From contig DCHL01000175.1 of NCBI GenBank assembly GCA_002317595.1, positions 1 to 21,226 on the forward strand: a stretch of DNA of 21,226 nucleotides. The letters are read 5' to 3'. The number at the start of each line of letters is the position of its first letter. The first letter of the stretch is position 1. A program made the position numbers and the translations under genes. The notes below the pieces were generated by a model. The model was not told the DNA's origin, ran no database searches, and worked only from the letters and a program-made list of their open reading frames with translations. This DNA comes from Lachnospiraceae bacterium UBA1753 (lineage in GTDB: Bacteria; Bacillota; Clostridia; Lachnospirales; Lachnospiraceae). Below, piece after piece: positions 1 to 6,229 of the stretch.

Positions 1-905
1 ATTTCATTCTCATGCTCGATTCTGATAAGTTCCAGCTTAGCAGCATTCTGCTTCATGATTTCTTCAATATTCTTTTCATGATTCCTAGTTATTTCTTCGG
101 CCTCAGACTTGCTCTTCGCCATCATTGCCTCAATATACTGCTCATGCTCTTCCTGAAGCTGCTCCCTCTTTGCCTCAAAGTCAGCTTCCATGCTTTCCAT
201 CTTTTCATTATATAAGGCTTCGAGATTGGCAAGCTTTGTCTGGGATTCTGCAAATTTTGATGCCATTTCTTCTGCTTTGGCAGTGTCCTCCTCCACCCTT
301 GCCCGAAGTAATCCGGACTTTCTATTCAGGGCTTCCATAATCTTTAAGGTCCAGTCGCCAAACAGAATCCCGCTCTCAAGGTCAATGTCCTGCACCATCC
401 ACTCTTCAAGGTATACCGCCGGCTTCCCGTCAACTCCCATGATTGGTGCCCTTCCATCATTCTGTGCAGTATACTCCTCCAAAATCTCCAACCTGCAGAT
501 ACATAAATCCTTATCATCAAAATCATTTCTGTCCTTAAGAATGCACAGTATCTCTGACTTTGGGTTTCCATCTGAATATGTATAATCAGAAAAAAGAACC
601 ATTCTATCTGATACTGACACATTGCTCTCGGCATCAACTAACCTGTCAATATTAACTGGCGAAACAAAGATGGCTCCCTGGGCATTTTTCCTTATCGTTC
701 CATAGAAATAGTACTCAAGACCATTTGCTGTATGCTTCCTGATTATTGATTTCTGGCCAATACGTTCCTTGAGATAGCTGATCTTGTCTTCTAAGTCTGC
801 CTCAAAAAATCTCTTTCTGGTGACGGGACCCTGTCCTAAAATTGAACCCTCGTCCTCAACAGAATTATCAGTCCTTACCACTTTGATTCTAGTATTGCTA
901 CTCAT
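1..905 (-). CDS. Unrecognised protein with C-terminal coiled coil (partial, 3' end outside window)
   Basis: Reading leftward from ATG at 905, the frame stays open for 301 codons to the window edge, so the C-terminus is missing. The start is preceded by GGGAG about six bases upstream, with a stronger AGGAGGGGG about 20 bases upstream. Residues 1-200 are a mixed-composition globular part with no motif I recognise; it includes YYFYGTIRKNAQGAIFVSP near 65-83 and Cys-x-Cys at 135-137. Residues about 200 to 301 are almost entirely Glu/Lys/Ala/Met/Gln-rich with heptad-like spacing, indicating a long coiled coil that continues beyond the window. No signal peptide or membrane segment is visible, so it is probably cytoplasmic. 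It stands alone, divergent from the ABC operon. It could be a structural or scaffold protein, but no function can be assigned. Confidence 0.8.
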   Translation of the reverse strand, partial: MSSNTRIKVVRTDNSVEDEGSILGQGPVTRKRFFEADLEDKISYLKERIGQKSIIRKHTANGLEYYFYGTIRKNAQGAIFVSPVNIDRLVDAESNVSVSDRMVLFSDYTYSDGNPKSEILCILKDRNDFDDKDLCICRLEILEEYTAQNDGRAPIMGVDGKPAVYLEEWMVQDIDLESGILFGDWTLKIMEALNRKSGLLRARVEEDTAKAEEMASKFAESQTKLANLEALYNEKMESMEADFEAKREQLQEEHEQYIEAMMAKSKSEAEEITRNHEKNIEEIMKQNAAKLELIRIEHENE

Positions 906-967
906 TATTTTCTCCCATTCTTGCAGTGCCCCCTCCTATCGTCGGCGGCCGGTCAATTTCTTCATAT

Positions 968-996
968 ATAGTAATCGATTTTTGCTCTGTATTCAA
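968..996 (-). promoter_or_regulatory. Weak sigma-A promoter candidate for the leftward coiled-coil gene
   Basis: On the minus strand, TTGAAT (996-991) is followed after 17 bases by TACTAT (973-968), giving four of six matches at each box. It would place transcription start about 55 bases before the ATG at 905. Inferred from consensus only. Confidence 0.3.
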
Positions 997-1044
997 TTCA
1001 GTCTACAACTTATAGGCCATATTATGCATCTTATTTGTGTTTTG

Positions 1045-1073
1045 TTGACGTAGTCGTTCCCTCGTTCTATATT
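1045..1073 (+). promoter_or_regulatory. Sigma-A promoter of the ABC exporter operon
   Basis: TTGACG (1045-1050) and TATATT (1068-1073) are separated by exactly 17 bases, each with five of six consensus matches. Transcription would start near 1080, giving a leader of about 57 bases before the ATPase start at 1137. No operator-like palindrome stands out around it. Confidence 0.75.
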
Positions 1074-1136
1074 CTGCCTATGCAAAAACGGAAATATATT
1101 TTTTATAGTTAAGTATTTCAAGGAAATGAGAGTGTT

Positions 1137-2186
1137 ATGGCAAGTCCAATTATTCAGCTTAAAAATGTAACAAAGGAATTCAAGGTTCTCAACCGTCACG
1201 AGGGTCTCGCTGGCAGTATCAAGGACCTGTTTTCCCAGGATTACAAAATCATAAGAGCCGTTGACAATGTATCCATGGACATCATGCCCGGCGAGATCGT
1301 CGGTTATCTTGGTCCCAACGGAGCAGGCAAGTCCACCACCATCAAGATGATGACGGGTATCCTTAAGCCCTCCGAGGGAACAATCATGTGTAACGGCGTG
1401 GTTCCCTATGACAAGAGAACGCAGAATGCCCAGAACATCGGTGTTGTCTTTGGACAGCGCTCACAGCTCTGGTGGGCACTTCCTGCCATTGAGTCCTTCA
1501 ACATTCTCCGCGACATTTACCAGATTGAGGAGAAAAAATATAAGGACATGATGAATCTCTACGGCTCAATCGTGGATATGGATGCTCTTATGCACAAACC
1601 CGTAAGACAGATGTCCCTCGGACAGAGAACTCTCTGTGACATCCTTGCTTCATTCCTTCACGACCCGGCTGTTGTATTCCTCGATGAGCCTACCATTGGA
1701 CTTGACGTTGCAATGAAGTCAAAGATAAGAGAGCTCATCAAAATGCTCAACAAAGAGCGCAACACGACCATTATTCTTACAACCCATGATATGGGTGATG
1801 TGGATGCTCTGTGCCAGAGAATAGTAATCATCGACAAGGGTAAGATGCTCTTCGATGACGGTATCGACAAGCTTACAGAGACCTTTGGTGCATACAGGAC
1901 TCTCTCGCTCTCGCTCCTCTCAAAGAAGGAAAAGGCTGACGAAGCGAGAATGAATGAGCTTGTACAGAAGGTAACTGATGTCCTCGGTAGCAACATTTCA
2001 GATAAGAATGCATTTACAGTATCATCCCGTGATGACCAGATTGAAATCCTGCTTGATGAGAAGAAAACCAATGTAATGAAGGTTCTCAACTACATTCAGG
2101 ATGAGAGCAGGATTTATGACATGCATCTCAATGAAATTTCTACTGAGAGCGTAATTAAGAAGATATATGAAGGAGGCCTTTCATGA
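1137..2186 (+). CDS. ABC transporter ATP-binding protein (COG4586-like exporter ATPase)
   Basis: 349-aa nucleotide-binding subunit that would power the two permeases encoded directly downstream. Visible motifs: Walker A GPNGAGKS at 59-66, Q-loop in GVVFGQRSQLWW near 102-113, signature QMSLGQR at 158-164, Walker B VVFLDEP at 179-185, D-loop GLD at 188-190 and switch His217 in TTHD. The GQRSQLWW stretch and the roughly 100-residue C-terminal extension after the ATPase core are typical of the uncharacterised ABC-2 exporter ATPases grouped as COG4586, which occur with paired COG4587/COG3694 permeases. The start follows AAGGAA about 11 bases upstream. Its stop overlaps the next start (ATGA), so translation of the two is probably coupled. 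The substrate is unknown; relatives include drug, antibiotic or polysaccharide exporters. Confidence 0.93.
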   Translation: MASPIIQLKNVTKEFKVLNRHEGLAGSIKDLFSQDYKIIRAVDNVSMDIMPGEIVGYLGPNGAGKSTTIKMMTGILKPSEGTIMCNGVVPYDKRTQNAQNIGVVFGQRSQLWWALPAIESFNILRDIYQIEEKKYKDMMNLYGSIVDMDALMHKPVRQMSLGQRTLCDILASFLHDPAVVFLDEPTIGLDVAMKSKIRELIKMLNKERNTTIILTTHDMGDVDALCQRIVIIDKGKMLFDDGIDKLTETFGAYRTLSLSLLSKKEKADEARMNELVQKVTDVLGSNISDKNAFTVSSRDDQIEILLDEKKTNVMKVLNYIQDESRIYDMHLNEISTESVIKKIYEGGLS

Positions 2187-2986
2187 GCATCAAAAAATAT
2201 AGCTCAATGATAAGAGCCGGCATATTAGATGCCCTTCAGTTCAGACTTGCACTTATCGTCACAACTGTTGGAAACCTGCTGTACCTGCTGCTTATCTACC
2301 ATCTATGGAAGGCAGTATTTGCATCAGCGGATTCACCCGTAGTTAATGGAATGACCTTCAGCGACACCATGATCTACCTTGTGTTCGCATCCTCCCTTAT
2401 GAACTTCATGGAGATGTGGGTTGTCTGGTTCATGGGCCGTTCCATTCAAAGCGGTGAGATTGCCTGTGACCTGCTTCGTCCCATAAGCTACAGAAGCTGG
2501 AGATTCTTTGACGGAATAGGGGAAAATATTGTGAAGTTTGTCACAACCTTCCTGCCTACCGCCATCGTAGTCTTCATTGTATCAAAAGGTGCAATCAAGC
2601 TTGGCAGCAATTTACTGTTCTTTGTTTTTTCTGCCGGCCTTTCATTAGTAATAAACTTTTACATTAACTTTATGGTTGGAACAATCTGCATGTACACAGA
2701 CACAATCTGGGGTATCAATATCATGAAGGTTGTAATCGTCGAACTGTTTTCTGGAGCAACAGTTCCCATTGCCTTCTTTCCTGATTCCATCAAGCAGATT
2801 GTACTGCTTCTGCCATTTCAGACCATAGTCAACACACCACTGCAGCTTCTCCTGCACCCTGAGTTTTCACTCATGGAGAGGTTCACGATGCTTGCACCTC
2901 AGATTACATGGTTTGTAATCCTGTTTTTTGTGAGTGACTGGTTCTTTAATATATCGCTCAGGAGAATCACTGTAAATGGAGGCTGA
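2183..2986 (+). CDS. ABC-2 type permease, subunit 1
   Basis: 267-aa integral membrane protein with about six hydrophobic segments, roughly at residues 22-45, 62-85, 112-135, 141-170, 178-205 and 238-257. The cytoplasmic loop motif GEIACDLLRPIS near residue 92 matches the G-x-L-LRP-x-S pattern of the ABC-2 permeases grouped as PF06182/COG4587-COG3694. It starts four bases inside the ATPase gene (ATGA overlap), with a perfect AGGAGG at 2171-2176 six bases upstream. It is expected to form a heterodimer with the next permease and to use the upstream ATPase. Direction is inferred to be export, because there is no binding-protein gene and ABC-2 folds are mostly exporters. Confidence 0.9.
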   Translation: MSIKKYSSMIRAGILDALQFRLALIVTTVGNLLYLLLIYHLWKAVFASADSPVVNGMTFSDTMIYLVFASSLMNFMEMWVVWFMGRSIQSGEIACDLLRPISYRSWRFFDGIGENIVKFVTTFLPTAIVVFIVSKGAIKLGSNLLFFVFSAGLSLVINFYINFMVGTICMYTDTIWGINIMKVVIVELFSGATVPIAFFPDSIKQIVLLLPFQTIVNTPLQLLLHPEFSLMERFTMLAPQITWFVILFFVSDWFFNISLRRITVNGG

Positions 2987-3022
2987 TCCTACTGGAAATG
3001 CTGGCTGATTCGACTGGAAATG
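2981..3022 (+). repeat. 22-nt imperfect tandem duplication at the permease junction
   Basis: Two 20-base units (2981-3000 and 3003-3022), offset by 22 bases, share GGCTGAT-C--ACTGGAAATG with two or three differences. Unit 1 contains the stop codon of permease 1; unit 2 ends in the alternative ATG of permease 2. The ten bases GACTGGAAAT recur at the 3' end of permease 2 (about 3826-3835). Confidence 0.7.
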
Positions 3023-3031
3023 AGGATTACT

Positions 3032-3838
3032 ATGAATATGAAAAAGGGTATTCTTTTCTATCTTCGCATATACAGAAAGATAGTTGTTCAGGATATAAAA
3101 AGTAAGATGAGTTATCGTGCCGACTTTATCATTTCAATGATAGGCATGATTTTTACCAATATCTGCGGAGCGCTTGGGTTCTGGCTGATCTTCCAGAGAT
3201 TCCCATCAATTGATGGCTGGAATTACAACGAGATGATGTTCCTATACGGATTCTCCCTGATTTCCGCCACTCCGGCGCAGTGCCTCTTCGACAATAACTG
3301 GAATCTGAGAATTGTTGTCTATGACGGAAGCTTCATCAAATACTGCTTCCGCCCCATCAATCTCTTTTTCTACTACATGTCAGAGGTATTTGATGTGAAA
3401 GGACTGGGGCAGTTCCTTTTTGGAATTATTGCAGTGGCATACTCGTGGAATAAACTCTCTCTCCCATTCCACTGGTATTCCCTGCCCCTGTTCATATTTA
3501 TGGCACTCTCAGCATCGTTGTTTGTAATTGCACTGTTGAACCTGGCTTCAGCTACCTGCTTCTGGCTGGTTCATTCTTTCTTCGCTCTGCAGTTATCAAA
3601 CACACTGAGAGACTTTGCCAAATATCCGATTACGATTTTTGGACTTACAATAAGAAATCTGCTCACCTTCGTGATTCCCGTGGCATTCATGGCATTTTAT
3701 CCAAGCATGCCTTTCCTTAGGGAAACTCAGGTCCAGTGGCAGACGTATCTTACACCAGTGTTTGGCATTTTCTTCCTTTATATAAGCTACAAGGTATGGA
3801 TGAAGGGCGCCTTAGCCTATGACGGGACTGGAAATTAA
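3032..3838 (+). CDS. ABC-2 type permease, subunit 2
   Basis: Second hydrophobic permease of the exporter, about 268 aa with six predicted membrane segments. The motif FIKYCFRPINLFFYY corresponds to the LLRP-x-S loop of its partner, so the two are distant paralogues that probably pair in the membrane. An in-frame ATG at 3020 would add four residues, but its nearest purine run leaves only two or three bases. ATG 3032 has GAGG at 3022-3025 with six-base spacing, so I prefer it. The gene is 45 bases after permease 1, separated by the small duplication described at 2981-3022, and ends just before the 35-nt palindrome array. No signal peptide. The substrate cannot be told from sequence. Confidence 0.88.
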   Translation: MNMKKGILFYLRIYRKIVVQDIKSKMSYRADFIISMIGMIFTNICGALGFWLIFQRFPSIDGWNYNEMMFLYGFSLISATPAQCLFDNNWNLRIVVYDGSFIKYCFRPINLFFYYMSEVFDVKGLGQFLFGIIAVAYSWNKLSLPFHWYSLPLFIFMALSASLFVIALLNLASATCFWLVHSFFALQLSNTLRDFAKYPITIFGLTIRNLLTFVIPVAFMAFYPSMPFLRETQVQWQTYLTPVFGIFFLYISYKVWMKGALAYDGTGN

Positions 3839-3849
3839 ATTGAATTTGT

Positions 3850-3894
3850 AAATGGGTGTAATCCCGCTCAACCCGACATGGATTACACCCATTT
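3850..3894 (+). terminator. Strong hairpin after the ABC operon, possible terminator
   Basis: A perfect 15-bp stem (3850-3864 with 3880-3894) around a 15-base loop begins 11 bases after the permease stop. It is followed by ATTTCTTTGTTG, a weak U-tract, so intrinsic termination is plausible but not classical. Its inner 35 bases (3855-3889) are also the first unit of the palindrome array, so termination may be a secondary role. Confidence 0.5.
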
Positions 3895-4132
3895 CTTTGT
3901 TGTCGATGGTGTAAGAAATAGGATTTCCTAGATTATTCCACCCATGTGAGTTCACTCAATGGTGGAATAATAGAAGTTTCTTAGGATATTCCACCACGTC
4001 GCACAGAATCCTCTGTCTACAAATTCTTCTTCGCGGTGGAATATCCTTATTTTCTCGCCGGATTCCACCCAAATCATCATTTCATGAAATTTCTGACGGT
4101 GGAAAATCCTCAGTTTCTTTCCAGATTCCACC
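3855..4132. repeat. Array of five degenerate 35-nt palindromic units
   Basis: Units at 3855-3889, 3908-3942, 3961-3995, 4035-4069 and 4098-4132 are each exactly 35 bases. Each begins GGTG(G/T)AA and ends TT(C/A)CACC, so the ends form 7-10 bp inverted repeats; units 3-5 also share TTTCT near positions 17-21. Spacers are 18, 18, 39 and 28 bases and dissimilar, although the first two both begin CAT and end AT. Neighbouring units can also pair across spacers: 11 bp around the second spacer and 13 bp around the third. There is no cas gene, and both unit divergence and unequal spacers argue against CRISPR. I read this as a small intergenic palindromic repeat family of unknown role. The stretch has no convincing gene. 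Confidence 0.85.
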
Positions 4133-4170
4133 ATCCATGCTCAATAGTATGAAAACTCAAAGAAAAAGGA

Positions 4171-4446
4171 TCAATATGCTGGGAAGTATTCGGTATCGAC
4201 TACCTCAAACCTATATTTCTGCTTGGCTCCGGGGTATTTCTCCCTGTCCACTTCGCTGACAAACATATCATACGGCCTTGCGCATATCTTATATGGTGCA
4301 TAAAGAGCTTGATAAATCACCAGCTTCTCACCAGTCTCTGTGTGCGAGGCAAAAGCCAATATTTTGTACAGATATTCTGACGTGGACTGATCCACATTCT
4401 CTCTCTTAAAGTGCTGGACGATATCTCCGATTTTGAAACGTTCCAT
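4171..4446 (-). CDS. DUF1653 domain protein
   Basis: 91-aa protein matching the DUF1653 pattern along nearly its whole length: VQHFKRENV-YLYKILAFASHTETGEKLVIYQALY, then RPYDMFVSEVDREKYPGAKQKYRFE near residues 56-80. DUF1653 proteins are small, single-domain and of unknown function; no catalytic residues are assigned. The start is supported by AAGGAG eight bases upstream. It lies 37 bases downstream of the AIM24-like gene on the same strand with no terminator-like hairpin between, so the two are probably cotranscribed. No signal peptide or membrane segment, hence cytoplasmic. Confidence 0.88.
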   Translation of the reverse strand: MERFKIGDIVQHFKRENVDQSTSEYLYKILAFASHTETGEKLVIYQALYAPYKICARPYDMFVSEVDREKYPGAKQKYRFEVVDTEYFPAY

Positions 4447-4483
4447 TTCCTCGACTCCTTAATACAGCTGGCCCAGAATTATC

Positions 4484-5161
4484 TCAGTTCTTCGTTGGAA
4501 TAAATCTTGCGATAACACTCGCAACCTGATAGGTTGGCATTGTCTGGAGTGACACTCTTCCAGGGCCGGAAATAACTGTATTGAACAGCCCTTCTCCACC
4601 AAGAAGTGCATTCTTAACACCTCCAACTGTCTTTACATCCATCGTACACGTAGCATCCATCATAGCAAGATAACCTGTATCAACGATAATCTGCTCACCT
4701 GCAGCAAGCTCCTTGTTCACAACAGAACCATCTATCTCAAGGAATACTATGCCTGATCCTGATATTTTCTGCATGATAAAGCCTTCGCCGCCAAAGAATC
4801 CACTTCCTAATTTTTTCTGGAAAAAAATTGAAAGATTTACTCCAGGTGTACTGGCAAGGTATGCAGATTTCTGACAGACAATTTCTCTTCCGGGGCCCAC
4901 CTCAACTGCGATGATGTTACCCGGGAAGCTAGAAGCAAATGCAATATTTCCTGCTCCGCCTTCTGCAGTGTATGTGTTAGAGAACATTGCCTCCCCTGAA
5001 ATAGCCTTAGAAAACATTTTTCCAATTCCACCACCCTGAGTCTGCATCCTCATATTTGAACTCATCCAGCTCATGGCTCCGCCTTCACAGTTAATGCTTT
5101 CTCCACTCTCAAGATAGACCTCAACAACGGGGAGATTGTCACCTTTAATCTCGTATCTCAT
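4484..5161 (-). CDS. AIM24 / TIGR00266 family protein
   Basis: 225-aa glycine-rich beta protein of the AIM24 (formerly DUF124) family. Recognisable features are the start MRYEIKGDNLPVVEVYLESGE, the SINCEGGAMSWMS segment, the PGNIIAVEV strand and the GGEGFIMQKISGSGIVFLE block near residues 123-141, followed by GEQIIVDTGYLAMMD. Yeast Aim24 is needed for normal inner-membrane organisation in mitochondria; the bacterial members have no settled function and often sit near stress or membrane genes. The length fits the family. Start choice is firm: AAGGAGGAGG lies just upstream. A 16-bp perfect palindrome and a pair of 10-base direct repeats lie in its leader and suggest specific regulation. First gene of a likely pair with the DUF1653 gene. 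Confidence 0.92.
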   Translation of the reverse strand: MRYEIKGDNLPVVEVYLESGESINCEGGAMSWMSSNMRMQTQGGGIGKMFSKAISGEAMFSNTYTAEGGAGNIAFASSFPGNIIAVEVGPGREIVCQKSAYLASTPGVNLSIFFQKKLGSGFFGGEGFIMQKISGSGIVFLEIDGSVVNKELAAGEQIIVDTGYLAMMDATCTMDVKTVGGVKNALLGGEGLFNTVISGPGRVSLQTMPTYQVASVIARFIPTKN

Positions 5162-5173
5162 ACTGCCTCCTCC

Positions 5174-5189
5174 TTCATTCTAGAATGAA
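5174..5189. promoter_or_regulatory. 16-bp perfect palindrome upstream of the AIM24-like gene
   Basis: TTCATTCTAGAATGAA is a perfect inverted repeat with no spacer, partly overlapping the GAATGAAGGAGG ribosome binding region of the leftward gene. It fits an operator for a dimeric repressor, or could form a small hairpin that hides the ribosome binding site. Regulator unknown. Confidence 0.45.
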
Positions 5190-5214
5190 TACAGTGAATT
5201 AGTTATGACAATAT

Positions 5215-5244
5215 CATACCACCAACCTAGTAAACATACCACCA
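5215..5244. repeat. Direct repeats of CATACCACCA, 20 nt apart
   Basis: Identical 10-mers at 5215-5224 and 5235-5244 are exactly 20 bases apart, about two helical turns, in the divergent intergenic region between the AIM24-like and radical SAM genes. This spacing suits tandem binding of an activator on one DNA face. Inference only. Confidence 0.4.
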
Positions 5245-5315
5245 GACATAGCGCCAATCATTTATAAACAAACTATCCACCATTTCTACACTATACGAAT
5301 ATTATTATTAGCAGT

Positions 5316-5321
5316 TATAAT
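5316..5321 (+). promoter_or_regulatory. Perfect -10 box ahead of the radical SAM gene
   Basis: TATAAT at 5316-5321 lies 32 bases before the start codon. No good -35 hexamer occurs 16-18 bases upstream (ATACGA at 5293-5298), so if used it may need an activator. The upstream CATACCACCA repeats could be relevant. Confidence 0.3.
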
Positions 5322-5353
5322 GGTGATACTTGAATTAGGAAAGGTAATCTAAC

Positions 5354-6223
5354 ATGCACTTTGTTGACGCAAAGGGAATTCTCTCTGCAAATAACGGAAT
5401 GAACATATATCGGGGTTGTTCCCATGGCTGCATCTACTGTGACAGCAGAAGTCTGTGCTACGGGTTCACTCATGAGTTTGAGGATATTGAAGTCAAACAA
5501 AACGCACCTGAGCTGCTGGAGCAGGCACTCAGATCCAAGCGAAAGAAATGTATGATTGGCACTGGCTCAATGTGTGACCCCTATCTTCATATAGAAGAAC
5601 AGCAGCAGATCATGCGAAGGTGCCTGACTCTCATCGATAGATATGAATTCGGTGCAACCGTTCAGACGAAATCCACAAGGGTCCTCCGCGACATAGATCT
5701 TCTGACCTCAATAAACAGAAAAGCAAAAGCCGTTGTTCAGATGACACTGACAACGGCTGATGAATCTTTGTGTAAAATTATTGAGCCCAATGTATCATCC
5801 ACCAGAGAACGATTTGAAGCACTAATGGAATTCAAAAGAGCTGGGATTCCAACAATAGTTTGGCTCAGTCCCATTCTTCCATTCATTAACGATACAGAGG
5901 ACAACATTAATGCAATCCTTGACTACTGCATCGAAGCAGGAGTGAAGGGAATCATCTGTTTTGGAATGGGAGTCACCCTGCGCGACGGCGACAGAGAATA
6001 CTTCTATGACGCCCTCAGCCGGCACTTTCCTGGACTGCGCGCCAGATATGTCCGTGCATATGGCAATGCCTACAACGTAGAAAGCCCTAACGCGAGGGAG
6101 CTCATGCAGCTCTTCAGGAAAAAATGCGATGCACACGGCATAATGTCATCTCCTGACAACTGCTTCAGCTATCTCAATACTCTCCCGGATAAATATGAAC
6201 AGCTCTCATTCTTCGACCTATAA
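5354..6223 (+). CDS. Radical SAM protein (SplB/COG1533-like)
   Basis: 289-aa enzyme with a 4Fe-4S cluster motif C-x3-C-x2-C at Cys22, Cys26 and Cys29 (RGCSHGCIYCDSR), defining the radical SAM superfamily: the cluster cleaves S-adenosylmethionine to start radical chemistry. The pattern of N-terminal NIYRGCSHGCIYCDSR, then IGTGSMCDPY, TVQTKSTRVLRDIDLL and VQMTLTT resembles the COG1533/Rv2578c group related to spore photoproduct lyase. It lacks the extra conserved features needed to call it a true DNA lyase, so the substrate is open. The start is well placed behind AGGAAAGG with eight-base spacing. It is monocistronic, divergent from the AIM24-like gene, and its stop is only six bases from the converging beta-xylosidase stop. 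Confidence 0.9.
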   Translation: MHFVDAKGILSANNGMNIYRGCSHGCIYCDSRSLCYGFTHEFEDIEVKQNAPELLEQALRSKRKKCMIGTGSMCDPYLHIEEQQQIMRRCLTLIDRYEFGATVQTKSTRVLRDIDLLTSINRKAKAVVQMTLTTADESLCKIIEPNVSSTRERFEALMEFKRAGIPTIVWLSPILPFINDTEDNINAILDYCIEAGVKGIICFGMGVTLRDGDREYFYDALSRHFPGLRARYVRAYGNAYNVESPNARELMQLFRKKCDAHGIMSSPDNCFSYLNTLPDKYEQLSFFDL

Positions 6224-6229
6224 ACTACT

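Noticed and set aside
3020..3031. Upstream ATG for permease 2
   Set aside because: Spacing to its purine run is too short; ATG 3032 has a properly placed GAGG.
3855..4132. CRISPR array
   Set aside because: Units are divergent, spacers range from 18 to 39 bases, and there is no leader or cas gene. The palindromic tips are the only conserved parts.
3952..4134. 60-aa minus-strand ORF with an internal repeat (VESGKKLRIFHR / VESGEKIRIFHR)
   Set aside because: The repeated peptide is a by-product of two of the 35-nt units lying 63 bases apart, thus in frame. No ribosome binding site supports it and the other units are out of frame.
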